Origin: Gemmatimonadota bacterium
GTDB taxonomy: Bacteria > Gemmatimonadota > Gemmatimonadetes > Longimicrobiales > Gaopeijiaceae
DNA: 46,890 bases
Assembly: GCA_013002885.1 (NCBI GenBank)
Contig: JABDLS010000008.1
Location: 1 to 46,890, forward strand
Direction: 5' to 3'
The position numbers and the translations under genes are program-made. Positions 1-7,492 of the stretch are shown here, piece after piece. The notes beneath the pieces were generated by a model, which did not search any database, was not told the origin of the DNA, and was given only the letters and a program-made list of their open reading frames with translations. Positions within the stretch are counted from its first letter, which is position 1. Every line of letters starts with the position of its first letter.

Positions 1-46
1 TCACGGCGGCAAAGCCACCGGACCAGGCAAACGTCGTACGACTCAT
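1..46 (-). CDS. 5' end of a gene running off the window
   Basis: An ATG on the minus strand is followed by fifteen open codons, reading MSRTTFAWSGGFAAV, before the window ends. A good ribosome site (AGGAG, positions 56-60) lies nine bases upstream, which is the main reason to call it. The product cannot be identified from so few residues; the hydrophobic content after the first few residues would fit a signal peptide or membrane segment. It lies downstream of the small membrane protein gene on the same strand, 125 bases away, so it may belong to the same transcript. Confidence 0.5.
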   Translation of the reverse strand, partial: MSRTTFAWSGGFAAV

Positions 47-55
47 GGAAACCGA

Positions 56-60
56 CTCCT
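56..60 (-). promoter_or_regulatory. Ribosome binding site of the partial gene
   Basis: AGGAG on the minus strand, nine bases before the ATG at 46. It is the deciding evidence that the partial reading frame at the window edge is a real gene start. Confidence 0.55.
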
Positions 61-171
61 GCGAACCATTCCGTGAACGGGCGGACCTCCACCCGAAAGA
101 ACTCTCAATCTACAGACACCTCAGCCCATCGGCTCGCTGACTTGCGGCTGAGACCTCCTGGCCGGCTCGCT

Positions 172-462
172 TCAGACCGAGCCCGGCGGAATCCCGCGAG
201 ACCCGGTGGCCTCCTCGACTGCCGTAGCCCGGCCTTCAGACCCCGCCCTCAGGAGCTTCACCTCAGCTCGTAGCTCGACGACCTCCGCCTCGATTCGAGC
301 AACCCGATCCGACGACGGGCCGGCCGTGATCCTGCCCAGGTCGTGGATCGCGTCGAGAAGCATCTCTACGAGCGGTCGGATGGCATAATGCACCGTGAAT
401 CCCAGACACACGCTGAGCACCGGGACGATGACGAGGGCGAAGACGAGGAATCGCTGGTCCAT
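172..462 (-). CDS. Small membrane protein with coiled coil
   Basis: A 96-residue protein of unknown function. Residues about 4-27 form one hydrophobic segment (FLVFALVIVPVLSVCLGF), followed by an amphipathic stretch and then a heptad-like, Glu/Arg-rich region around residues 50-72 (RIEAEVVELRAEVKLL) that predicts a coiled coil. The tail is low complexity. The start is an ATG with GGAGAG six bases upstream. It follows the alpha/beta hydrolase gene by 65 bases on the same strand and may be the distal gene of the feo operon. The layout (one anchor plus coiled coil) would suit a small partner or scaffold subunit, but nothing in the sequence assigns a role. Confidence 0.65.
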   Translation of the reverse strand: MDQRFLVFALVIVPVLSVCLGFTVHYAIRPLVEMLLDAIHDLGRITAGPSSDRVARIEAEVVELRAEVKLLRAGSEGRATAVEEATGSRGIPPGSV

Positions 463-527
463 GTTCTCTCCGGAAATCAGATGTGGCCGGAGCCCCTACG
501 AAGACACCGACGACGACGTTTCTCTTC

Positions 528-1202
528 TCAGAGCAGTCCGTGCGCCCAAGTCGAGAGTGTATCCGCCAACTCGTCCATCACCTCCAGCTCGGTCCGCCCA
601 GACCTCTTGAGGACGTGGAATCCGTGGTCGGCGCCCTCCACGACATGCAGCTTCGGCGTCGGCTCGACCTCCTCGAGGAGGGGCCGAAGCAAGTCGAGGT
701 TCGCCAGCTTGTCACGGGTCCCCTGGAGGAAGAGCATGGGCAGCCCGACATCGGCCAGGTGGGCTCCACGCTCGGCGGAGTCTCGACCCGGGGCGTGGAG
801 GGGAAAGCCGTAGAAGGCGATCCCTCGAACGCCCGGCAGCTCACCCTCCGAGGCGGCCGTCGACGTCATCCGTCCTCCCATGGACTTCCCGCCGGCGAAC
901 ATCGGCAGGCCGTCGGCCCGACGACCTGCTTCGGCTACGGCGGACCGCACTGTGGCGACCAGGACCTTCGCCGGATTCGGTCCCCCCCGGCCGGCTTCCT
1001 TATAGGGGAAGTTGTAACGCAGGGTGGCGACACCCCGTTCAGCCAGGCCGACGGCGGCAGCATCCATGAAGGAGTGCTCCATACCTGCCCCTGCGCCGTG
1101 CGCGAACAGGTACAGGCAGAAGGCGTCGTCTGGACGGAGGAGGATGCCCGAGACGCGGCCCTTCGATTCGGTCGCCTGGAAGGTCAGCTCGGTGCGCCTC
1201 AT
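528..1202 (-). CDS. Alpha/beta hydrolase (KANL3/Tex30-like)
   Basis: A 224-residue cytosolic alpha/beta hydrolase with no signal peptide. The early strand and oxyanion region read LYLFAHGAGAGM, the nucleophile elbow is GKSMGG (GxSxG, catalytic Ser), the acid probably lies in FLQGTRDKL, and the histidine is in EGADHGFHVL near residue 195. This pattern is that of the small KANL3/Tex30 and dienelactone-hydrolase-like group; the substrate is unknown. Its ATG overlaps the stop of the barrel gene upstream by four bases (ATGA), so the two are translationally coupled in the feo operon. A hydrolase could process a siderophore ester or lipid, but that is a guess. Confidence 0.85.
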   Translation of the reverse strand: MRRTELTFQATESKGRVSGILLRPDDAFCLYLFAHGAGAGMEHSFMDAAAVGLAERGVATLRYNFPYKEAGRGGPNPAKVLVATVRSAVAEAGRRADGLPMFAGGKSMGGRMTSTAASEGELPGVRGIAFYGFPLHAPGRDSAERGAHLADVGLPMLFLQGTRDKLANLDLLRPLLEEVEPTPKLHVVEGADHGFHVLKRSGRTELEVMDELADTLSTWAHGLL

Positions 1203-1882
1203 CCGATTCCCAGTCGCAGCCCAAGGCTCACGATCGGCCAGATCTTCAGATACGTCTTCATGTCACCCTCGAAGTCCATGGCCTCCTGATCGAGTCGGGA
1301 GTCGAGCTCGGCCTGATCAGGGTACGTCCCGCCTTCGGCCTCGAGTGTGACGCGCGGCTCCCCCGTGAAAGCCGCGCCGATGTCGAGTGAGAGACCGAAG
1401 CCTGCAGCCGTGTGCTTGCCGAGGCCGACAAGGACGTACGGAGCCCGATCCTTCGACACGATCGTGCCCGTCAGTGTCCCGACCTCCTGGGGGGTGAATG
1501 TCTGACCTCCGATATCCACCGACCCCTCCAGCCGCCCGACCATGCTGGCGTCATCCGGCTTGAAGAGCACGCCCCCGCCAATACGGAAGACCCCGTTGAG
1601 GTAGAGGTCGAGCCCCGCATTGTACCAGCTCTCCGGAAGGTCGACCTCCATCCGGACGCCGTCGAAGGTGGTGGTCACGAGGTAGCTCGTCCGTCCCGCC
1701 CCGCCACGTACCACGATTCGATCGGTGAATGCGAGGGCGACCTCACCTCCGATCCCGAGGGTGCCCGCGCGTGCGGCGACGCCGAGCTGTCCTGCGGCGG
1801 AAGCAGGAGTCGTCGCAGCGAACACGGTCGCCGCGATGGTCGCGACCAGAGCCGCACAGCCAAGGCGCGCTCGAGGGGTCAT
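1199..1882 (-). CDS. Outer-membrane beta-barrel-like protein coupled to feoB
   Basis: A 227-residue exported protein. The chosen ATG at 1882 overlaps the feoB stop (ATGA) and places a signal peptide at the N-terminus (residues about 4-29, ending ATTPASAAG); longer forms would bury that signal. The mature part has alternating hydrophobic strands rich in Gly and aromatic residues (IGGEVALAF, IVVRGGAG, APYVLVGLG, GFGLSLDIGAAF) and ends in an amphipathic strand (VSLGLRLGIG), as expected for a barrel of 8-10 strands; the final residue is Gly rather than the usual Phe. No family is recognised. Its position directly behind feoB, and overlapping the hydrolase gene downstream, suggests an outer-membrane step linked to iron uptake. 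That is inference. Confidence 0.75.
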   Translation of the reverse strand: MTPRARLGCAALVATIAATVFAATTPASAAGQLGVAARAGTLGIGGEVALAFTDRIVVRGGAGRTSYLVTTTFDGVRMEVDLPESWYNAGLDLYLNGVFRIGGGVLFKPDDASMVGRLEGSVDIGGQTFTPQEVGTLTGTIVSKDRAPYVLVGLGKHTAAGFGLSLDIGAAFTGEPRVTLEAEGGTYPDQAELDSRLDQEAMDFEGDMKTYLKIWPIVSLGLRLGIG

Positions 1883-3777
1883 GCGAAGATCCGGAAGGCG
1901 ACGAAAGCACCCATGTACCCGAGGAATAGCATATAGGCGAACTGGAGGATCGGCCATTTCCAGCCTCCCGACTCACGCTTCATCACCGCCACCGTGGACA
2001 TGCACTGCAGGGCGAAGGCGAAGAACACCAGAAGGCCGATTGCCGAGGCGAAGGTGATGTCTCGCTGGAGCACCTCGATGAGCTCCAGGGAACCTTCGTC
2101 CGCTGTTTCGACCCCGTAAATGGTGCCAAGGGTCCCGACGATGACTTCCCGGGCGGCGAGGGAGGTGACCAGACCCACGCCTACTCTCCAGTCGAGGCCG
2201 AGTGGCGCGATGGCCGGCTCGATAACGTGGCCGATCTGACCGAGTGCACTCTGCTCGATCTCCGGCGCCCCGGATTCAGTCCTGGGGAACTGGGTCATGG
2301 CCCAAAGGACCACGGTGACCGTGAAGATGATCCGGCCGGCCCGTTTGAGAAAGATCTTGCTCCGGTCGAGTAGACGGAGGGCCAGCGTCCGCAGCGATGG
2401 AATCCTGTATGGCGGCAACTCCATGAGAAAGGACGCGGGCCGAGCCTTGAGGAGCGTCCTCTTGAGGAGGAACGCCGTACCCACCGCCGCGACGATTCCG
2501 AGGCCATACAACCCCAGGAGCACCCCGGCCCTCAGCCCCATGAAAGGCCCGAGGAGCGGTTCGTCGGGAATGAACGCCGCGATGAGGAGCGCATACACAG
2601 GGAGCCGCGCCGAGCACGTCATGAACGGTGTCACGAAGATCGTCGCCAACCGGTCGCGCTCGTCGTCGATGGTCCGGGCGGCGAGGATGGCGGGCACCGC
2701 GCACGCGTAGCCCGACAGCAACGGCAGGAAGGCCCGCCCCTGGAGGCCAACGCGGTACATGCTCCGGTCGGCGATGACGGCGGCCCGCGCCATATAGCCC
2801 GAGTCCTCGAGGATCCCCAGAAAGAGGAAGAGGATGAGGATCTGGGGGAGAAAGACGATGACCGAGCCGACCCCCGCCCAGACTCCGTCGACGAGGAGCG
2901 ATCGGAACCAGGTGTCGGGCAGCGTGGTCACCAACCACGTACCCGACGACTCGATCATCCACTCGATGCCATCCATGAGCGGGACGGCCCACGTGAAGAT
3001 GGACTGGAATACGAGGATGACGACGGCCAGAAAGATGAGCGGGCCGAAGAGCCTGTGGAGAAAGACCGAGTCCAGCCGCTCGCTCAGCTTCGACGGACCC
3101 GGCGGGACGAAGCCGGCTTCATCGACGATGTCGCGCACGAGCTTCCGCCTGTGGGCGAACGCGTCGACCACCGGGAGGGAAACCGACCGCGGGACGTTGG
3201 TGAGTGTGCGCTCCTTGTACGGCGCCGCAGGATCTCCGGCCTGCACCGCCGTCAGGTAATCGAGGACCGCCGATACGCCGACACCCGTCCGGGCGCTTGT
3301 CCGCACGATGTCCACGCCGAGCCGCCGCGCCAACGCCTCGTCGTCAACCGCACCCCCTCGCTCGTCGAGTTCATCGGACATGTTGAGGACGAGGAGGGTG
3401 GGTAGCTCCAACTCGAGGACGGGCTCCACCAGCATGAGCTGGTTTTCGAGCCTCGTGGAGTCGACGATGAGGACCAGGGCGTCCGGAGCGCGCATCCCCT
3501 CCAGTTTGCCTTCCAGCACATCACGGGTGACGCGCTCGTCCAGCGTCCGTGCGGAGAAACCGTGGACCCCTGGCAGGTCGACCAGATCCAGTTCCCGACC
3601 GTCTTTCAAGCCAACCTTCCCCACGTGCTTTTCGACGGTGACGCCAGGGTAGTTGGCGACCTTCTGCCGCAGCCCGGTGAGCTGATTGAAGAGGGTGGTC
3701 TTCCCGGAGTTGGGAGGACCCACCAGCGCGACGAGAGGGGCTAGCGTGGTGTCGAGTACGGCCTGAGAGTCATGCAC
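1879..3777 (-). CDS. feoB: Ferrous iron transporter FeoB (short form)
   Basis: A 632-residue FeoB: an N-terminal GTPase domain followed by a polytopic membrane core that imports Fe(II) across the inner membrane. G1 is GPPNSGKT (residues 20-27), G3 is DLPG (67-70) and G4 is NMSD (132-135). The core has Gate-type segments with conserved cysteines (GYACAVPAILAAR; TPFMTCSARLPVY). The GTG at 3777 is the only sensible start; its ribosome site is weak, and it follows the feoA-like gene by 16 bases. It is about 100 residues shorter than the second FeoB in this window, with no N-terminal extension, and the two diverge clearly, so they are not a recent duplication. G1 has Pro where most GTPases have Asn (GNPN). 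Confidence 0.95.
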   Translation of the reverse strand: MHDSQAVLDTTLAPLVALVGPPNSGKTTLFNQLTGLRQKVANYPGVTVEKHVGKVGLKDGRELDLVDLPGVHGFSARTLDERVTRDVLEGKLEGMRAPDALVLIVDSTRLENQLMLVEPVLELELPTLLVLNMSDELDERGGAVDDEALARRLGVDIVRTSARTGVGVSAVLDYLTAVQAGDPAAPYKERTLTNVPRSVSLPVVDAFAHRRKLVRDIVDEAGFVPPGPSKLSERLDSVFLHRLFGPLIFLAVVILVFQSIFTWAVPLMDGIEWMIESSGTWLVTTLPDTWFRSLLVDGVWAGVGSVIVFLPQILILFLFLGILEDSGYMARAAVIADRSMYRVGLQGRAFLPLLSGYACAVPAILAARTIDDERDRLATIFVTPFMTCSARLPVYALLIAAFIPDEPLLGPFMGLRAGVLLGLYGLGIVAAVGTAFLLKRTLLKARPASFLMELPPYRIPSLRTLALRLLDRSKIFLKRAGRIIFTVTVVLWAMTQFPRTESGAPEIEQSALGQIGHVIEPAIAPLGLDWRVGVGLVTSLAAREVIVGTLGTIYGVETADEGSLELIEVLQRDITFASAIGLLVFFAFALQCMSTVAVMKRESGGWKWPILQFAYMLFLGYMGAFVAFRIFA

Positions 3778-3793
3778 AGCGGCAAGTTTGCCT

Positions 3794-4081
3794 TCAGGTC
3801 GCTTCCTGGAACCGGGTCAGGAGGCGGACACAGAGGCAGGCCGCCGTCTCGCGGCGGAGCGCGATTAGGGATCCATCGACGGAAACGATGGGATCGCCGC
3901 CCGGCGACGACCGCACCGGACAGATCCGGCATCCAGGGAGCACGCCACGCTCGAGGAGGGGTTCGGCTTGATCGGCGGGGAGGTCGATGGAGATGAGCTC
4001 CACTTCCTGACGTAGCGGCACGTCCCCGAGGCGGAGCTCCGGAACGGCTTCGTCCTTCTGTACGACGGGCAGTGGCTGCAT
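3794..4081 (-). CDS. feoA: FeoA-like domain protein
   Basis: A 95-residue protein of the FeoA/SH3-like type, the small cytosolic partner of FeoB. The most typical feature is the C-terminal strand pair DGSLIALRRETAACLCV, matching the FeoA ending in which a regular 'IALR' strand precedes the terminal strand. A cysteine pair (CRICPV) sits mid-protein at the turn where FeoA proteins often have a Gly-Pro loop. The ATG at 4081 is preferred over a TTG one codon upstream. It is the first gene of the feo operon, 16 bases ahead of feoB. The assignment rests on length, the C-terminal motif and context. Confidence 0.8.
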   Translation of the reverse strand: MQPLPVVQKDEAVPELRLGDVPLRQEVELISIDLPADQAEPLLERGVLPGCRICPVRSSPGGDPIVSVDGSLIALRRETAACLCVRLLTRFQEAT

Positions 4082-4126
4082 CAAATCGACCTGTGTGCGC
4101 TCATCGGGTCCTCACCACACGCCAGG

Positions 4127-4147
4127 TGAGAATGAAATCGAATCTCA
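4127..4147. promoter_or_regulatory. Imperfect palindrome upstream of feoA, candidate metal-regulator site
   Basis: A 21-bp imperfect palindrome with arms TGAGA and TCTCA in an AT-richer pocket of a GC-rich region, 46 bases upstream of the feoA start. The layout resembles Fur-family boxes (TGAGAATN7ATTCTCA-like). Immediately beside it (4143-4158, read on the minus strand) TTTAGCTTAG resembles one half of the perfect palindrome at 8601. Either could be the iron-responsive control of this operon. The rest of the 236-base gap between feoA and mscS shows nothing recognisable. Confidence 0.35.
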
Positions 4148-4320
4148 ACTAAGCTAAAGACGGTCGTCCGGAGGCGAAAGTCCGTACATCTACGGCGCCC
4201 CCCGCTGGCGTCCCAATACGAAGACCCGGAAGAGATCCGAATCGTTGGACGCGGGTGCCCGAGGACCTCACCGCCTCCCGACGCGAAGCAGGCTCACCCC
4301 GGTGGGCGACGCCTCGAAGC

Positions 4321-5145
4321 TCACGCGGTTTTCTCTTCGAAGAGGTGGATATCACGCTGGGGAAACGGAAACGAGCAACCCGCGGCCTCCAGGTTCTCCT
4401 TGAGTGCCCGGGTCAGATCCCGACGGGTGCTCCAGTAGTCCTCCGTCTTCACCCAGGGCCGGACGACGAAGTTCACAGACGAAGCGCCCAATTCGTCGAC
4501 GGCTATCAGAGGCGCAGGCTCAGCCAGAACCCGGGGGTCGGCCGAGACGGTGTCCATGCACGTCTGAGCGGCAACGCTCAAGTCGTCGGAGTAGTCGACG
4601 CCCATGACCAGATCGATGCGGCGGGTGTCGTTGGCCGAGTAGTTCTTGATGGTCTCGCCGAAGATCTGGGAATTGGGCACCCTGATCTGGACATTATCCC
4701 CCGTGTCGAGGACGCTTGTGAAGATGGAGACTTCGCTCACCGTCCCCGACACTCCAGCCATCTCGACGAAGTCACCGACCTTGAAAGGACGGAAGGTGAG
4801 GAGCATGACCCCCGCGGCGAAGTTCGAGAAGGTGCCCTGGAAAGCCAAGGCGATGGCCAAGCCGGCGGCACCGAGAACGGCGACGAACGACGCCGTGCTC
4901 ACGCCGAGGGTCCCCACCGCCGTGACCCCGACGATCGTGATCAGCAGAACGTAGATCACCCCGCTCAAGAACGGGATGAGCATGTCGTCGACGGGCGACT
5001 TCCGGAGGAGGCGACGGACGACGCTCCTGATCCATCCGGCGAAAATCCAGCCGAAGAAGAGAATGGCAAGCGCGCCGAGGACCTTTGGCGCCCAGGTGGC
5101 GACGACTTCGCTCGCCGTGGCCATGAGGGAGTCGAGGTCGAACAT
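4321..5145 (-). CDS. mscS: Small-conductance mechanosensitive channel (MscS family)
   Basis: A 274-residue inner-membrane channel that opens under membrane tension to release solutes. The N-terminus has two membrane segments (about 18-40 and 60-80), then the pore-lining helix with the family signature: Gly/Ala-rich GLAIALAFQGTFSNFAAG around residues 95-112, followed by FRPFKVGDFVE. The beta domain contains RVPNSQIFG, and the C-terminus has the typical PFPQRDIHLF ending. Length matches the E. coli MscS class (about 286). The ATG has GGAGG eight bases upstream. It lies 124 bases behind the second feoB on the same strand and between two Feo systems; a functional link to metal transport is not evident. 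Confidence 0.95.
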   Translation of the reverse strand: MFDLDSLMATASEVVATWAPKVLGALAILFFGWIFAGWIRSVVRRLLRKSPVDDMLIPFLSGVIYVLLITIVGVTAVGTLGVSTASFVAVLGAAGLAIALAFQGTFSNFAAGVMLLTFRPFKVGDFVEMAGVSGTVSEVSIFTSVLDTGDNVQIRVPNSQIFGETIKNYSANDTRRIDLVMGVDYSDDLSVAAQTCMDTVSADPRVLAEPAPLIAVDELGASSVNFVVRPWVKTEDYWSTRRDLTRALKENLEAAGCSFPFPQRDIHLFEEKTA

Positions 5146-5269
5146 CTGATGCCTCCGAGTGACTACATGGATTGCTCGAGAAGCCTACAACCTCTCTCAA
5201 CCGACCACCGGGCTCCAGACCTCGAGCCCGGCTCGCCGACGACACCTCACTCGACCTCGCCGCTGGGGG

Positions 5270-7492
5270 TCAGCCCGCCAGCAGTCGCCAGACCTGCGTC
5301 ACCAGGAAGCAGACGGTTACGCCCATGGCCACCGGCATGAGGGTAGCTACCGAGGTCCACTTCGCGCTCCGGGTCTCCTTGTAGATGGTGTAGATCGTCG
5401 TGGAGCACGGATTATGGAGGAGGCTGAAGAGCATGATGTTCACGGCCGTCAGCAGCGTCCACCCACCGGCACGAAGGAGCTCCCCTGTCGCCGGGACGGA
5501 GTCGAGCTCGAACATGACGCCGGCTCCCTCGCCGCCGGCGACTCCGGTCGTGAGCACGGTGAGCATGAGCACCGTCGGGATGACGATCTCGTTGGCCGGG
5601 ATCGCCACGATGTAGGCGACGAGGATCACCCCGTTGAGCCCGATCAGGAGGCCCATCGGGTTCAGCCATTCCACTGCGTGGGCAGCGATGCTCAGGTCCC
5701 CGATCATGATGTTGGAGCTCAGCCATATGACGGCACCCGCCGGAATGGCGAATACGATGGCACGCCAGAGCACGATGAGCGTCCGGTCGATGACCGACGT
5801 GTAGAGGGTCTGGAGTATCCGGGGCGGCCGATAGGGCGGCAGCTCCAGGCTGAAGCTCGTCGCCTCCCCGCGAAGGACCGTCCTGGACAGAAGCCACGAC
5901 GACAAGAACATCATGACGATGCCGAACAGGGCGATGCCCACGACGGCCGCCGCCGCGACCAGGCCGCCCAACTCCGCCGGTACCAAGGCACCGATGAAGA
6001 TGGTCGCGATGAGGATCTGCGTCGGCCAGCGGCCGTTACACAGAGAGAAGTTGTTGGTGATGATCGCGATGAGCCGCTCCCGAGGGCTGTCGATGACCCG
6101 GGTCGCTACCACGCCGGCGGCATTGCACCCGAAGCCCATGCACATAGTCAGCGCCTGCTTTCCGTGGGCGCCCGCCTTCTGGAAGAGCGAGTCGAGATTG
6201 AACGCCACCCGTGGCAGATAGCCGAAGTCTTCCAACAGCGTGAAGAGCGGGAAGAAGATCGCCATGGGCGGCAGCATCACGCTGATGACCCAGGCGGTAG
6301 ACAGGTAGACGCCGTCGAGGAGGAAACCCTGCAGCCACCAGGGCGTCCCCATCGATGTCGCCACACCCGAAAGCCAGCCATGGACGTTGTCGATGAGGAG
6401 CGTCGCCAACATCGACGACGGCACGTTGGCCCCCTCGATGGTCAGCCAGAAGACCACCGCCAAGATGAAGAGCATGAGTGGGAAGCCGAAGATCGGGCTC
6501 GTGAGGAGTTCGTCGAGCTTTCGGTCCAGGTCGAAGCCGGCCTTCGCCAGGCCGCGCTTCTGAACCTTCTGGGCGATCTCCTCCGCGGCCCTGTACGCGT
6601 GCTCCGTCACCAGATCGTGGAAGTCCGGCGGCAGCTCCCACCTGAGGCGCGTGGCGCTGTCCAGCACACGCTGGCGATCCTCCGGCTCGGGGACGGGCCG
6701 CTCCTCATCGAAGTCTTCACGGGAGAGCTGACCCAGTTCGCCCGATCGGACGGCCTCCTGGACCGCCTCGTCGGCGTTGAGGAGGCGCAGCGCGACCCAG
6801 CGCGCGTTGGGCACGTCATCGAACACGTCCTCGATCACCGGCACGAGGCGCGTAATGGCCCTTTCGACTTCCGGCGCCTGCCGCTCAGGCCGGTACGGCG
6901 CCGTGGTCCGCCCTCCCATGGCGACCTCGTGCGCCGTATCCAGGAGCGCGTCGATGCCCTGACCGTCACGCGCGGTACCAGGAACCACGGGTACGCCGAG
7001 CTCCGCCTCGAGCCTCTTCGGGTCCAGGGCGATGCCGTGGCGCCGGGCCTCGTCCATGAGATTGAGGAAGACCACCACCCGATCGGTGATCTCCAGGATC
7101 TGCAAGACCAGATTCAGGTTGCGCTCGAGGCGCGTGGCATCGACGACGACCACGGTGACATCCGGTCGTCCGAAGAGAACGAAGTCTCGCGCCACCTCTT
7201 CGTCGACACTGCCGGCCTGAAGCGAGTACGTGCCGGGAAGGTCGACCACCTTCACCCGATTGTCCTTGTGGCCGAAGGCTCCTTCTGCCCTCACCACGGT
7301 CTTCCCAGGCCAGTTCCCGGTGTGCTGGCGGAGTCCTGTGAGCTGATTGAAGACCGTGCTCTTTCCCACGTTGGGATTGCCGGCTAGCGCGATCAGATAG
7401 TCCCACTTGTCGGGGCTGAGGCCGAGACGGACCAAACTCTGCTCGCGGTGCTCCGAGCATGAGACGCACGGGTCGATGGCGAGACTGGGCAT
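5270..7492 (-). CDS. feoB: Ferrous iron transporter FeoB (long form)
   Basis: A 740-residue FeoB with a GTPase domain and polytopic core. An N-terminal extension carries CVSCSEH (Cys9, Cys12), a possible metal or redox site. G1 is GNPNVGKS (38-45), G3 DLPG (84-87), G4 NLMD (144-147). The core has the two Gate motifs with conserved cysteines (GFGCNAAGVVATR; NNFSLCNGRWPTQI) and long membrane segments near the C-terminus. The start ATG overlaps the regulator stop by one base (TGATG) and has a strong GGAGGAGG upstream. The regulator upstream carries FeoA-like domains, and no free FeoA gene is next to it, so those domains may stand in for FeoA. It differs from the shorter FeoB at 1879 throughout. 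Confidence 0.96.
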   Translation of the reverse strand: MPSLAIDPCVSCSEHREQSLVRLGLSPDKWDYLIALAGNPNVGKSTVFNQLTGLRQHTGNWPGKTVVRAEGAFGHKDNRVKVVDLPGTYSLQAGSVDEEVARDFVLFGRPDVTVVVVDATRLERNLNLVLQILEITDRVVVFLNLMDEARRHGIALDPKRLEAELGVPVVPGTARDGQGIDALLDTAHEVAMGGRTTAPYRPERQAPEVERAITRLVPVIEDVFDDVPNARWVALRLLNADEAVQEAVRSGELGQLSREDFDEERPVPEPEDRQRVLDSATRLRWELPPDFHDLVTEHAYRAAEEIAQKVQKRGLAKAGFDLDRKLDELLTSPIFGFPLMLFILAVVFWLTIEGANVPSSMLATLLIDNVHGWLSGVATSMGTPWWLQGFLLDGVYLSTAWVISVMLPPMAIFFPLFTLLEDFGYLPRVAFNLDSLFQKAGAHGKQALTMCMGFGCNAAGVVATRVIDSPRERLIAIITNNFSLCNGRWPTQILIATIFIGALVPAELGGLVAAAAVVGIALFGIVMMFLSSWLLSRTVLRGEATSFSLELPPYRPPRILQTLYTSVIDRTLIVLWRAIVFAIPAGAVIWLSSNIMIGDLSIAAHAVEWLNPMGLLIGLNGVILVAYIVAIPANEIVIPTVLMLTVLTTGVAGGEGAGVMFELDSVPATGELLRAGGWTLLTAVNIMLFSLLHNPCSTTIYTIYKETRSAKWTSVATLMPVAMGVTVCFLVTQVWRLLAG

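Noticed and set aside
3558..4100. Possible frameshifted or missing part of feoA/feoB
   Set aside because: Both genes are complete with normal motifs and a 16-base spacer; nothing suggests a break.
4255..5340. A 361-codon plus-strand frame
   Set aside because: Antisense to the MscS gene, which has full family signatures.
5159..7387. A 742-codon open frame on the plus strand
   Set aside because: It lies antisense to the long feoB, is rich in Arg, His, Asp and Pro as expected from antisense reading of GC-rich genes, and shows no domain or ribosome site.
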